Below, in pieces: positions 9,301 through 17,227 of a stretch of 64,000 nucleotides of DNA (positions are counted from its first letter, which is position 1; every line of letters starts with the position of its first letter). Source of the DNA: Streptomyces sp. DH24. GTDB lineage: Bacteria > Actinomycetota > Actinomycetes > Streptomycetales > Streptomycetaceae. Made by a program: the position numbers and the translations under genes. The stretch covers positions 83,139 to 147,138 of the forward strand of contig NZ_JARVKW010000017.1 in NCBI RefSeq assembly GCF_029813775.1, given 5' to 3'. The notes beneath the pieces were generated by a model that was not told where the DNA came from, did no database searches, and saw only the letters and a program-made list of their open reading frames with translations.

Positions 9301-9816
9301 GCGCCACGCGGCGAGCAGCCGGGCCGCGCGGTCGGGGCGGCCCGCGGCGAGGGCGCGGCCGACGTCGGAGCCGGGCCCGAGCAGCACGGTCAGCCCGTCC
9401 CCGTGGCAGGCGGCCCGGGACAGCAGGGGCGGCCCCTGCCCGCCCTCGTGCGCGGCCGTGACGATCCGGCACAGGTCGGCCCAGCCCCGGCCGCCGTCCC
9501 GGGCGAGGAAGGTGACCCGGGACGCCGGCTCGTCGACGAAGGCGCCGCCGCGCACCGGCGCGCGACGCCGGCCCCGCCAGGTCTCCCCGTCCGCCGCGGC
9601 CTCCTCGACGGCGAGGTCCGCGCCGAACAACGGACGGACACCCGCCGCCGCGCAGGCCTTGGTGAAGCGGACCGCGCCCGCGAGGGTGTCGCGGTCGGTC
9701 AGGGCGAGCGCGTCCATGCCCCGCTCGGCGGCACGCTCGGCCAGCCGCTCCGGGTGCGAGGCCCCATGGCGCAGGGAGAACCCGGAGACGGTGTGCAGAT
9801 GCGGGAAACCCGGCAC
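6301..9816 (-). CDS. dnaE2: Error-prone DNA polymerase III alpha subunit DnaE2 (ImuC)
   Basis: This 1171-residue C-family polymerase carries out damage-induced, mutagenic translesion synthesis. It has an N-terminal PHP domain (PGFPHLHTVSGFSL), the catalytic Asp pair in LPDIDIDVES and a third acidic residue in LKLDVLGVRMQ. The helix-hairpin-helix region and an OB fold (ETVLVAGAKAATQTPP) follow. Its length is typical of DnaE2, shorter than replicative DnaE. GTG at 9816 is preferred because GGAGG lies five bases upstream; GTG at 9831 is also open. It is transcribed with imuB and has a LexA box upstream. No imuA' gene is in the window. Confidence 0.92.
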   Translation of the reverse strand: MPGFPHLHTVSGFSLRHGASHPERLAERAAERGMDALALTDRDTLAGAVRFTKACAAAGVRPLFGADLAVEEAAADGETWRGRRRAPVRGGAFVDEPASRVTFLARDGGRGWADLCRIVTAAHEGGQGPPLLSRAACHGDGLTVLLGPGSDVGRALAAGRPDRAARLLAAWREVYGDALRLEAVWHGRAGTGPGSLRLAARTVGFAAEQRIRPVLSNAVRYADPGAGPVADVLDAARRLVPVGALGELDSGEAWLKGPDAMAEVAERVVTAAGFRRDTAHRLLEQTRATAAECRVDPEGDLGIGTVHFPEPHLVGAGRRTAQRALASRAAAGMVLRGYDRRREYWERMHQELDIIAHHGFASYFLTVAQVVDDVRDMGIRVAARGSGAGSLVNHLLGIAHADPVEHGLLMERFLSKRRLVLPDIDIDVESARRLEVYRAIIDRFGAERVATVAMPETYRVRHAIRDVGAALSMDPADIDRIAKSFPHIRARDARAALEELPELRRLAGEKERYGRLWELVEALDALPRGVAMHPCGVLLSDASLLARTPVVPTSGEGLPMSQFDKDDVEDLGLLKLDVLGVRMQSAMAHAVAEVERATGERVDLDAVPEGDPDTYALIRSTETLGCFQIESPGQRDLVGRLQPATFHDLVVDISLFRPGPVAADMVRPFIEARHGRAPVRYPHPDLEDALKETYGVVVFHEQIIQIVDIMTGCGRDEADRVRRGLSDPESQARIRVWFAQWAAQRGYDAETIQRTWEIVEAFGSYGFCKAHAVAFAVPTYQSAWLKAHHPAAFYAGLLTHDPGMYPKRLLLADARRRGVPILPLDVNKSGVAHRIELVSESPTSSGRWGLRLALSDVHNISEAEAARIAGGQPYASLLDFWERARPSRPLAGRLAQVGALDAFGANRRDLQLHLTELHRGARSGGGGQLPLSGGRKTAPAGLPDLSPAERLSAELGVLSMDASRNLMDDHRAFLDELGVLSARRLREARHGETVLVAGAKAATQTPPIRSGKRVIFSTLDDGTGLVDLAFFDDSHDACAHTVFHSWLLLVRGVVQRRGARSYSVVGSAAWNLAELLEVRREEGLEGVAARLAGPGGAEPADGDGDGAARRRLAGSDGLPAPAGSAAPDPMEERRIRMPTGYEMHPWADLRPAGEGPAVGRKLWHQSPGSAG

Positions 9817-9862
9817 ACGCACCTCCCGCACTCACGGACCCGGGGATCGGCCCTTCGGTCCT

Positions 9863-9922
9863 TCGAACATCAGTTCCCAAGCTCCCCACCTCCACCATAG
9901 ACCAATTCCCGAACATCTGTAC
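9863..9922 (-). promoter_or_regulatory. LexA (SOS) box upstream of dnaE2, with a second degenerate copy
   Basis: TCGAACATCAGTTC (9863-9876) matches the actinobacterial LexA box, GAAC-N4-GTTC with a flanking TC. It lies about 50 bases before the dnaE2 start. A weaker copy (GAACATCTGTAC, 9911-9922) is 46 bases further upstream, nearer the divergent membrane protein gene. LexA binding here would place dnaE2-imuB in the SOS regulon, as known for mycobacterial dnaE2. Confidence 0.8.
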
Positions 9923-9981
9923 GACATCCGTTCGGCCCCGGCCCACCTGCGCAAACACCCCCGTCCCCGGACCGTGGGGGC

Positions 9982-11016
9982 ATGGCACAGAGCACCGGCG
10001 ACGGCACGGTGTCCTTCCTCACCGAGGTGCGGGACGCCGTCACTCCACGGGCCACACTGCTCGTGATCGGGGTGATCGCTCTCCAGCTGCTGTTCGTCGC
10101 CTCCTACGTGGGGGCGCTGCACGATCCACGGCCGAAGGACGTGCCCTTCGGCGTGGTCGCCCCCGGCGCGGCGGCCGAGCGCACGACGGCCCGGCTGGAG
10201 CGGCTGCCCGGCTCCCCGCTGGACCCGCGTCCGGTGGCCGACGAGGCGACGGCCCGCGAAGAGATCATGAACCGGGACCTCGACGGCGCCCTGGTGATCG
10301 ACCCGTCCGGCACCACCGACACCCTCCTGGTCGCCTCCGGCGGCGGCACGGTCCTCGCCACCACGCTGGAGTCCCTCACCGCCGAGCTGGAGAAGTCGCA
10401 GCGGCGGACCCTGCGCACGGTCGACGTGGCCCCGGCCTCGCCGCAGGACTTCGACGGCCTGTCGTCCTTCTACCTGGTCGTCGGCTGGTGCGTGGGCGGG
10501 TACCTGTGCGCGTCGATCCTGGCGATCAGCACCGGCGCCCGTCCCGCCAACCCGCGCCGGGCGGCGATCCGCCTCGCCACGATGGCCCTGGTGTCGGTCG
10601 TCGGGGGCCTCGGCGGAGCGGTGATCGTCGGCCCGGTGCTGGACGCGCTGCCCGGCAGCGTGCCGGCGCTGTGGGGGCTGGGCGCCCTGATCACCTTCGC
10701 CGTGGGGGCGGCCACCCTCGCGCTCCAGGGCGTCTTCGGCGTCGTCGGCATCGGGCTGGCGATTCTGCTCGTCGTGGTGGCGGGCAACCCGAGCGCGGGC
10801 GGCGCCTTCCCGCTGCCGATGCTGCCGCCGTTCTGGAAGGCGATCGGTCCGGCCCTCCCGCCGGGCGCGGGCACCTGGGCGGCCCGCTCGGTCGCCTACT
10901 TCAGGGGCAACGCCGTCACGCCGGCCCTGCTGGTCCTCTCGGCGTGGGCCGCCGCGGGCATCGTCATCACCCTGCTGGCGGCCCGGCGCCGGACACCCGG
11001 GACCGCCCGGCCGTGA
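9982..11016 (+). CDS. Multi-pass membrane protein, ABC-2/DUF3533-like
   Basis: A 344-residue protein with one N-terminal membrane segment (about residues 28-48), an extracytoplasmic region of about 110 residues, and five further hydrophobic segments from about residue 160 to the end. This layout is seen in ABC-2 permease-like and YhgE/Pip-like (DUF3533) proteins. No ATPase gene is adjacent, so a transport role is only a guess. It is divergent from dnaE2, and the degenerate LexA-like site at 9911-9922 lies 60 bases before its start. Confidence 0.7.
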   Translation: MAQSTGDGTVSFLTEVRDAVTPRATLLVIGVIALQLLFVASYVGALHDPRPKDVPFGVVAPGAAAERTTARLERLPGSPLDPRPVADEATAREEIMNRDLDGALVIDPSGTTDTLLVASGGGTVLATTLESLTAELEKSQRRTLRTVDVAPASPQDFDGLSSFYLVVGWCVGGYLCASILAISTGARPANPRRAAIRLATMALVSVVGGLGGAVIVGPVLDALPGSVPALWGLGALITFAVGAATLALQGVFGVVGIGLAILLVVVAGNPSAGGAFPLPMLPPFWKAIGPALPPGAGTWAARSVAYFRGNAVTPALLVLSAWAAAGIVITLLAARRRTPGTARP

Positions 11017-11036
11017 CGCCCGCTCCGGGCACGCGA

Positions 11037-11068
11037 AAGTCCCGCCCCTCGCGCGCGAGGCGGGACTT
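11037..11068. terminator. Bidirectional hairpin terminator
   Basis: The stem AAGTCCCGC/GCGGGACTT encloses a perfect palindromic core (CTCGCGCGCGAG) with a two-base bulge. It sits between the convergent ends of the membrane protein and the sprD-like protease genes. Confidence 0.75.
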
Positions 11069-11095
11069 CCCGTGGCCGTCAGGCCGGAACGAGCG

Positions 11096-12178
11096 TCAGC
11101 CGATCTCGGTGCCCGTGGCGGACAGCGCCTCGGTCACCGGCTGGAAGAAGGTCTCGCCGCCGGAGGTGCAGTCGCCGCTGCCGCCGGAGGTGAGGCCGAT
11201 CGCCTTGTCGCCGGAGAACAGCGAGCCGCCGCTGTCACCGGGCTCGGCGCACACGTCGGTCTGGATGAGGCCGTTGACGATGTCGCCGTTGCCGTAGTTC
11301 ACGGTGGCGTCCAGGCCGGTGACCGTGCCGTCGTGCACCTGGGTGGTCGAGCCGCTGCGGGTGACCTCCATGCCGACGGTGGCCTCGGCGGCACCGCTGA
11401 TCGCCTGCGAGGAACCGTTGTAGAGGTTCACCTCGCTCGGGTGGTCGACCTGAGCGGTGTACTTCACCAGGCCGTAGTCGTCGTCGGGGAAGCTCGAGGC
11501 CTCGTTCTCCCCGATGACGTTGCCGGACGAGTCCGACCAGGTGGAGATGCCCTCGGTGCAGTGACCGGCGGTCAGGAAGTACGGCTCGCCGCCCTTGACG
11601 ACGTTGAAGCCGAGCGAGCAGCGCCCGCCGTTGCCGGTGATGGCGTCGCCGCCCGAGACGAAGGGCCTGAACTCGCCCTTGGTGCGCTTGACCTCGACCG
11701 TCTGCCCCAGCTCGCCTGCGACCTCGTTCAACTTCGCCAGCTCGGCCTCGGAGACCGTGCGGTCGGCGGTGACGACGACCTTGTTGGCGGCCACGTCGGT
11801 CACCCAGGAGGTGCCCGGAATGGTCGCGTCCTTCTTGAGCGTGGCGTGGGCGCTCTTGAGCTCGGCGAGGGAGTTCTCGACGATTCTGGCCTTGGCGCCG
11901 GCCTCCCGGACGTCCTGCGCGGCGGCCTCGTCGAGCACGTTCACGACGAGGCTCTTGGCCTGGGCGTCGTAGTAGGTGCCCGCCGCGTCGGCGCCGAGGT
12001 CCTGCACGAGAGCCGAGGCGAGCTTTCCGGCCGCCGCGACCGACAGGGTCTTGGGTGCGGCGGTCTCGGGCGTCTCACTCGCGTTCGCAGTCTGGAAGGT
12101 GACTCCCGCGGCGACCAGTGCGGCGATTCCCGCACCTACCACGGCTGCACGCCGCCTGGGTATGCGTCGGTGCTTCAA
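11096..12178 (-). CDS. sprD: Streptogrisin D-like secreted serine protease (S1 family)
   Basis: A 360-residue preproenzyme. It comprises a Sec/Tat-like signal peptide (residues 1 to about 33, ending near TANAS), an alpha-lytic protease prodomain of about 140 residues, and a chymotrypsin-fold catalytic domain from about FVSGGDAI. The catalytic triad is visible as TAGHC (His), DDDYGLVKY (Asp) and GDSGGS (Ser); conserved Cys pairs are present. From memory, prodomain and mature sequence closely resemble S. griseus protease D. The start is TTG with AGGAGGA upstream. The prodomain acts as a folding chaperone and is removed after secretion. A second protease gene follows upstream in the same direction. 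Confidence 0.9.
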   Translation of the reverse strand: MKHRRIPRRRAAVVGAGIAALVAAGVTFQTANASETPETAAPKTLSVAAAGKLASALVQDLGADAAGTYYDAQAKSLVVNVLDEAAAQDVREAGAKARIVENSLAELKSAHATLKKDATIPGTSWVTDVAANKVVVTADRTVSEAELAKLNEVAGELGQTVEVKRTKGEFRPFVSGGDAITGNGGRCSLGFNVVKGGEPYFLTAGHCTEGISTWSDSSGNVIGENEASSFPDDDYGLVKYTAQVDHPSEVNLYNGSSQAISGAAEATVGMEVTRSGSTTQVHDGTVTGLDATVNYGNGDIVNGLIQTDVCAEPGDSGGSLFSGDKAIGLTSGGSGDCTSGGETFFQPVTEALSATGTEIG

Positions 12179-12657
12179 CTCGCGTCCTCCTGTGGGGGGT
12201 CGGCCCGGGAGGTTGTGGGGACCTCACGGACCGGAAGGCGTACGGACACGGAGGCGGCACACGACAAAATGCCGCGTCCGTGCCGGTTGAACTGCGCCCA
12301 CTATTCCGAGGGTTGTAGGGCGCACACAAGGTCGACTTCAGGACGCGCATGCGTCGAGCGTCACACGCCCCCACCTTCTTGACTGTTCACGGTCACCCCA
12401 GGTCGATTCAATTGCAAACACTACGCATGAGTAACCCGTGCACTGACCGTGAGGTCTAGTCCTGTCTTGTTTTCGCCCTTACAGCGCCCGAATCAACGCG
12501 TGTTGACGCTCAGTCGTCCGAATCCGTACGGCCGGAAGGGAGGGGACTCACGCCACGATGAGACGTCGCCACGGGGCACGTGAAGCCGCACAAGTCCATA
12601 CAAAACCGCACCGGGCCCTACGAATCCGCCTGCGGCCGCATGAAGCCCCCGCACAAG
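12179..12657. other. Gene-free region upstream of sprD
   Basis: I find no supported gene here. The stretch carries the sprD ribosome binding site (AGGAGGA) and a locally AT-richer patch around 12400-12480 that probably holds the sprD promoter. I could not pick a unique -35/-10 pair. Confidence 0.5.
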
Positions 12658-12697
12658 GGTGAGCCCCCGCACAGCGATCGCTGTGCGGGGGCTCACC
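12658..12697 (-). terminator. Perfect 40-bp palindrome, terminator of the sprB-like gene
   Basis: Two 20-base arms (12658-12677, 12678-12697) are exact reverse complements with no loop bases. The centre is GCGATCGC and the arms start with GGTGAGCCCCCGC. It lies 62 bases beyond the protease stop codon, so a transcriptional terminator is the simplest reading. The lack of spacer could also allow cruciform extrusion. Confidence 0.75.
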
Positions 12698-12759
12698 TGC
12701 TGCCGGCCGTGGAACGGGCCGTCAGGATCGGCCGTGCGGTGGTGCCGGTGGGGCGCCGG

Positions 12760-13668
12760 TCAGTAGACGCTGACGCCGTAGGCGCTGAGCGCCTCGGTGA
12801 CCGGCTGGAAGAAGGTCGTGCCGCCGGAGGAGCAGTTGCCGCTGCCGCCCGAGGTCAGACCGTACGCGGTGCCGTTGCTGCCGTAGAGCGAGCCGCCGGA
12901 GTCGCCGGGCTCGGCGCAGACGTTGGTCTGGATCAGACCGTAGACGACGTCGCCGCCGCCGTAGTTCACGGTCGCGTTGAGGGCGGTGACCCGGCCGCTG
13001 TGCGTGCCGGTGGTGGAGCCGTCACGGATGACGGTGGTGCCGACGGCGGGCGTGGCCGCACGGGTGATGTCCACGCCGTTCGCGGTGCCGGGCTTGCTGA
13101 TCGAGGTGTTGGTGTACCGGACGATGCCGTAGTCGTTACCCGGGAAGCTGGATCCGCTGGTCGAGCCGAGGACCGTGGTGCGCGACGAGTTGGCGTACCA
13201 GGTGCCCGTGCCGTTGGTGCAGTGGCCGGCCGTCAGGAAGTACTGGGTGCCCGCGCTGTTGCGGACGTTGAAGCCGAGGGAGCAGCGCCCGCTGCCCGAG
13301 TAGATGGCGTCACCGCCCTGGATCAGCTTGGTGAACTTGCCGGGGGTGCGCTTGATCGTGAGGGCGCCGGCGTTGGCTCCGGCCTCCTCCTTGATCTTGG
13401 CTATCTCGGCCTGGGAGACCGTGCTGTCGGCGGTGACGACGACCCGGCCGGTCTTGCTGTCGACGGCCCAGGCGGTGCCCGCGACGTCGGCGTCCAGCAC
13501 CGCGGCGCTGGCGCTCTTGAGCTGGGTGGCACTGAAGGTGGCCGGGGTCTCCGACGCGTTCGCGCTGGGGATCGCGATGGCGGCCGCGGCCACGATGCCG
13601 GTGGAAACGGCGATCAGCCGGGTCCGTCTCGTGATGCCGCTGCGGGGGGTGGTGCGCTTGATCCTCAC
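12760..13668 (-). CDS. sprB: Streptogrisin B-like secreted serine protease (S1 family)
   Basis: A 302-residue preproenzyme. The signal peptide (about residues 1-38, ending near SANAS) is followed by a short prodomain of about 70 residues and a catalytic domain from about IQGGDAIYSG. The triad is TAGHC, NDYGIVRY and EPGDSGGSLYG. The C-terminal FFQPVTEALSAYGVSVY is, from memory, identical to S. griseus protease B. GTG at 13668 is chosen because GGAGGA lies about nine bases upstream. It has a much shorter prodomain than the adjacent sprD-like gene, so the two are paralogues rather than a recent duplication. It degrades extracellular protein. Confidence 0.9.
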   Translation of the reverse strand: MRIKRTTPRSGITRRTRLIAVSTGIVAAAAIAIPSANASETPATFSATQLKSASAAVLDADVAGTAWAVDSKTGRVVVTADSTVSQAEIAKIKEEAGANAGALTIKRTPGKFTKLIQGGDAIYSGSGRCSLGFNVRNSAGTQYFLTAGHCTNGTGTWYANSSRTTVLGSTSGSSFPGNDYGIVRYTNTSISKPGTANGVDITRAATPAVGTTVIRDGSTTGTHSGRVTALNATVNYGGGDVVYGLIQTNVCAEPGDSGGSLYGSNGTAYGLTSGGSGNCSSGGTTFFQPVTEALSAYGVSVY

Positions 13669-13981
13669 TTGTCGTTCCTCCACATGGGAAGTCGGGGGCC
13701 CTCGTGGGGTTGGGGCCCGTGAGGCGCAGTCGGAGGCGACGACGGAGTCCGGATTCCGAACGCGTCGTGCCCCTGACAAGCGCTGGAGGGAGTATTCGGC
13801 CGAGCGGCCGGTTGCCGCAAGAGGACCTTTCGGACGTCAACCTTTTACCCACCTATGACCGTTCGACATCCACACCTCCTTCACACCCGGACCCGTCCTC
13901 CGCTGCCGGACGGCGGGAAGAGGCAAGGGAGGCGGTCGGCGGACGCGCACGGCGACGGCGGCCCGCCCGCCTGACAGGGCG
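13669..13981. other. Gene-free region upstream of sprB
   Basis: No supported gene. It should contain the sprB promoter and the 3' flank of the DUF5685 gene. No strong hairpin or recognisable operator was found. Confidence 0.5.
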
Positions 13982-15178
13982 TCAGCAGCTGCAGTCGCAC
14001 CCGCACCCGTCGCAGCAGCCGTCCTCCCCGCAGCAACTGCAGCACTCGCAGCAGCTGCAGCAGTCACCGCAGCCGGTGCAGTCGCCGTTGGTGCACAGCC
14101 CCTCCCGGCGCTGCCGCGACCAGGGCCCCTCGAACTCGCCGCAGCAGAACTGGCAGGTGCAGGCCAGCCCCAGCCAGACGGCGCAGCCGGCGAGCAGCCC
14201 GCGCCGGTCGCGGCGCGGCGGCTCCGGCGGCAGCGGCGCACCGGGGCCGTGGGGTCCGCCGGGCGGCGCGTACGGCCCGCTCGGCGGCGGCCCGTACGGC
14301 CCGGGGCGGCCGTGCGCGCAGGAGGCGGTGCCGAAGGCCCGGTCGACGGAGGCGGGCAGTTCGTGCACGAGCAGCCGGTGTGCGAGCCGGCCCTCGGTGA
14401 ACTCGACCTCGCGCAGCGCGAGCCGGATGCCGTGCACGGCGTCGTCCGCGAGCCGCCGGGCCTCGGTGAGCGAGGTGCCGGTGGCCGTGAGCGGGTTCCA
14501 GGCGCCTGCCGCGGCGTCGGACTCGCGGTCCTCGACGGCGTCCAGCAGATGCGCCAGCCGCCCGAAGAGACGGCCGGCCTCGGCGAGCGGACCGGCGTTG
14601 TACGGCCGGCCCGCCAGCACCGCGGTGTGCGCGAAGGCCGCCGCGGTGGCGGTCTCGGCCGGTTCGGTCACGGCGAGGAGCGGCGTCCCGGGCCCGGCGA
14701 GCGCCTCCAGGCCGGCCTGCCGGTCCACGGCGTCGACGAGGACGGCGGTGTCGAACCCGACGGCGCAGCCGGCGCGCTCCCCCGCCCTGCCCCAGCTCGC
14801 GGCGACCCGGCGCGCGGCGAGCGACACCGGGCGGCGGGCCAGCAGCCCGTCGCCGTCGGCGACGTGGTCGCGCACCTTGGCGGAGGCGAGCACCAGCGAG
14901 ACGGCCGCCGCGAGCCGCGCGCCCTCACCCTGTGCGACGGACGCGGTGCGCATGCCGCGCAGCGGACACGGCCCGGCCGTGCGCCGCCATCCTTTCGAGC
15001 GTTCGGCCTGAGCCTCCGTCAGAACCGAGACGAGCAGCCCGTCGTAGTTCGTGACGACCCGCGCGAACTGACCGTGATCTCCGCGCAGTGCCAGGCAGAG
15101 CCCGCACAAATGCGCCATCCACTGGGTCGCGAGACCCTCACCGAGCCTGTGCCGACAGGGCCTGACTATTCCGAACAC
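13982..15178 (-). CDS. DUF5685 family protein with a Cys-rich C-terminal tail
   Basis: A 398-residue protein. Residues 1 to about 300 form an alpha-helical, Ala-rich domain that opens with FGIVRPCRHRLGEGL and has CGLCLALRGDHGQ near residue 25, the DUF5685 signature. A Pro/Gly/Tyr linker (about 305-335) leads to a hydrophobic stretch (LLAGCAVWLGLACTCQFCC) and a tail in which 17 of the last 38 residues are Cys, in CxxC, CC and CxC spacings. GGGGGAAG precedes the GTG start. Function is unknown; metal binding or anchoring by the tail is inference. Regulation is not evident. Confidence 0.8.
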   Translation of the reverse strand: MFGIVRPCRHRLGEGLATQWMAHLCGLCLALRGDHGQFARVVTNYDGLLVSVLTEAQAERSKGWRRTAGPCPLRGMRTASVAQGEGARLAAAVSLVLASAKVRDHVADGDGLLARRPVSLAARRVAASWGRAGERAGCAVGFDTAVLVDAVDRQAGLEALAGPGTPLLAVTEPAETATAAAFAHTAVLAGRPYNAGPLAEAGRLFGRLAHLLDAVEDRESDAAAGAWNPLTATGTSLTEARRLADDAVHGIRLALREVEFTEGRLAHRLLVHELPASVDRAFGTASCAHGRPGPYGPPPSGPYAPPGGPHGPGAPLPPEPPRRDRRGLLAGCAVWLGLACTCQFCCGEFEGPWSRQRREGLCTNGDCTGCGDCCSCCECCSCCGEDGCCDGCGCDCSC

Positions 15179-15468
15179 GACGCTTCCCCCGTTGATCGAC
15201 GTGCGTGATCGACCGCATCGTATCGGCCACTTCGTTCACCCGTACGCGCCGTCCGTCACCCGTCCGCCGAGAAGAATCATATTTCACTCACAGTCAGCAG
15301 CGGTTTACCGCAAGACCCTTGGGAAACATGGACTCTCGACGGACCGGCCGTGCACCAGTACCGTCACAAACCCCCCGCGCGGCGACTATCCACTTGGCGC
15401 GCCATCCGCATCATGGACGACCATAGGGGTGCGGAAAGCAGATAAGACCGCTGTGAGAGGAGGCGTCC

Positions 15469-15906
15469 ATGGGATCGGTGCGCAAGGCGAGTGCGTGGCT
15501 CGGCCTCGTCGACGACAACGATGACGAGCGCTACTACGACGACGACACTTACGAGGGGACCGAATCCGGGGACGCCTGGGTCACCGACCCGCGCGTGAAG
15601 GTGGCCTCGGACACCGCCGAGGAGAAGGGCCGCCGGATCGGCACGGTCACCCCGGACAGCTTCCGGGACGCGCGTGCCATCGGTGAGCTGTTCCGGGACG
15701 GGGTCCCCGTCATCATGAACCTGACGGCCATGGAGGCCGCCGACGCCAAGCGCGTCGTCGACTTCGCGGCCGGGCTCATCTTCGGCCTGCGCGGTTCGAT
15801 CGACCGCGTTTCCAACCGGGTGTTCCTGCTGACGCCCGCCGACACGGAGATCATCAGCGGCGAACCCGCCGCGCACCGCACGGACGGCTTTTTCAACCAG
15901 AGCTGA
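15469..15906 (+). CDS. sflA: SepF-like cell division protein (SflA-type)
   Basis: A 145-residue SepF-family protein. An N-terminal amphipathic start (MGSVRKASAWLGLV) could bind membrane. An acidic Asp/Tyr/Glu linker (about residues 17-40) follows, then the SepF core with PVIMNLTAMEAADAKRVVDF and GLRGSIDRVSNRVFLLTP. Canonical sepF sits in the division cluster with ftsZ and ylmD/E. None of those genes is here, so this is one of the extra SepF-like proteins of Streptomyces, best matched to SflA, which helps prevent ectopic septation. GAGAGGAGG precedes the ATG. The paralogue assignment comes from genomic context. Confidence 0.8.
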   Translation: MGSVRKASAWLGLVDDNDDERYYDDDTYEGTESGDAWVTDPRVKVASDTAEEKGRRIGTVTPDSFRDARAIGELFRDGVPVIMNLTAMEAADAKRVVDFAAGLIFGLRGSIDRVSNRVFLLTPADTEIISGEPAAHRTDGFFNQS

Positions 15907-15931
15907 GGCAGGGCCGCTCACCGGCCCTGCC
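15907..15931. terminator. Bidirectional hairpin terminator
   Basis: A perfect ten-base stem GGCAGGGCCG/CGGCCCTGCC with a five-base loop begins right after the SepF-like stop codon. It faces the end of the convergent acyl-CoA dehydrogenase gene. Confidence 0.75.
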
Positions 15932-15949
15932 TTCGCGGGGTCCGCCGGT

Positions 15950-17140
15950 CTACCGGAACGCGTCGAGTCCGGTGAGCGCCTTGCCCAGCACGAGCTGGTG
16001 CATTTCGACGGTGCCCTCGTAGGTGAGCACCGATTCGAGGTTGGTCGCGTGCCGCATCACGGGATATTCGAGCGAGATCCCGTTGGCACCCAGAATGGTC
16101 CGGGCCGTACGGCAGATGTCGATGGCCTCTCGCACATTGTTGAGCTTGCCGAAGCTGACCTGCTCCGGACGCAGGCGGCCGGCGTCCATGCGCCGCCCGA
16201 GATGGTGGGCGAGCAGAATCCCCTTGTGCAGTTCGACCGCCATGTCGGCCAGTTTGGCCTGCGTCAGCTGGAAACCGCCGATGGGCCGGCCGAACTGCTC
16301 CCGTGACCTGGCGTAGTCGACGGCGGCCTCGAAACAGGAGCGGGCGGCACCCATCGCGCCCCACACGATGCCGTAGCGGGCGTGGGTCAGGCAGCTGAGC
16401 GGGCCGCGCAGTCCGGTCACCTCCGGCAGGACGGCATCGGCGGGCAACCGCACGTCGTCCATGACGAGTTCGCTGGTGACGGACGCCCGCAGGGACCACT
16501 TGTGCTTGATCTCGGGCGCGGAGAACCCGGCGCTGTCGGTCGGGACGACGAAACCGCGGATGCCGTCGTCGGTCTGCGCCCAGACCACGGCGACCCCGGC
16601 GACCGAGCCGTTGGTGATCCACATCTTGCGGCCGTTGAGGACCCAGTCGCCGCCGTCCTTCTTGGCGTACGTCCGCATGGCCGCGGGGTCGGAGCCGTGG
16701 TCGGGCTCGGTCAGTCCGAAGCACCCGATGACCTCACCGGCGGCCATGCGCGGCAGCCAGTGCTGCTTCTGCTCCTCGCTGCCGAACCGGTGGACGGCGT
16801 ACATGGCGAGCGAGCCCTGCACGGAGACCAGGGAGCGGATCCCGGAGTCGGCGGCCTCCAGTTCCAGACAGGCGAGCCCGTACTGCACGGCGCTCGCGCC
16901 CGCGCAGCCGTATCCCTTCAGGGACATGCCGAGCGCGCCGACGGAGCCCAGTTCGCGGGCGAGTTCGCGGATGCCGGGCAGCTCGCCCTTCTCGTACCAG
17001 TCGGCGACGTACGGCAGCACACGGTCGGCGGCCCAGGCCCGCACGGTGTCCCGGACGGCGAGGTCCTCGGGCTCCAGCAGGTCGTCGACGCCGAGGGGGT
17101 CGGCGGGATCGAACGGGGGCAACGACGAGGACCTGGACAT
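15950..17140 (-). CDS. Acyl-CoA dehydrogenase (glutaryl-CoA dehydrogenase-like)
   Basis: A 396-residue FAD-dependent flavoprotein that oxidises an acyl-CoA at the alpha-beta bond. Diagnostic segments are CFGLTEPDHGSDPAAM and WVLNGRKMWITNGSVAG (FAD/substrate binding), RSREQFGRPIGGFQLTQAKLA in the C-terminal domain, and a Glu in TYEGTVEMHQLVLGKALTG at the catalytic-base position of the glutaryl-CoA subgroup. It could therefore act in lysine/tryptophan or straight-chain acyl-CoA catabolism. ATG at 17140 has GGAGGG seven bases upstream. A TetR-type palindrome lies 25 bases before the start. Confidence 0.88.
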   Translation of the reverse strand: MSRSSSLPPFDPADPLGVDDLLEPEDLAVRDTVRAWAADRVLPYVADWYEKGELPGIRELARELGSVGALGMSLKGYGCAGASAVQYGLACLELEAADSGIRSLVSVQGSLAMYAVHRFGSEEQKQHWLPRMAAGEVIGCFGLTEPDHGSDPAAMRTYAKKDGGDWVLNGRKMWITNGSVAGVAVVWAQTDDGIRGFVVPTDSAGFSAPEIKHKWSLRASVTSELVMDDVRLPADAVLPEVTGLRGPLSCLTHARYGIVWGAMGAARSCFEAAVDYARSREQFGRPIGGFQLTQAKLADMAVELHKGILLAHHLGRRMDAGRLRPEQVSFGKLNNVREAIDICRTARTILGANGISLEYPVMRHATNLESVLTYEGTVEMHQLVLGKALTGLDAFR

Positions 17141-17164
17141 GGGGGCACCCTCCGGCAGCGAAAA

Positions 17165-17179
17165 ACTAGCACCGCTAGT
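17165..17179. promoter_or_regulatory. ACTAGC-N3-GCTAGT operator upstream of acyl-CoA dehydrogenase
   Basis: A perfect 15-bp inverted repeat (ACTAGCACCGCTAGT) lies 25 bases before the acyl-CoA dehydrogenase start, between that gene and the end of the MFS gene. The size and symmetry fit a TetR-family operator. No such regulator gene is in the window. Confidence 0.6.
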
Positions 17180-17227
17180 CACGACGGCTTCCGACGTTAC
17201 GACGCAGTGTCCCGCACGTCCACTCCC

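Noticed and set aside
7243..9900. A very long open frame (885 codons) antisense to dnaE2
   Set aside because: It mirrors the dnaE2 codon pattern, has no ribosome binding site or family features, and is rich in Val/Gly/Arg/His, as expected from a shadow of a GC-rich gene.
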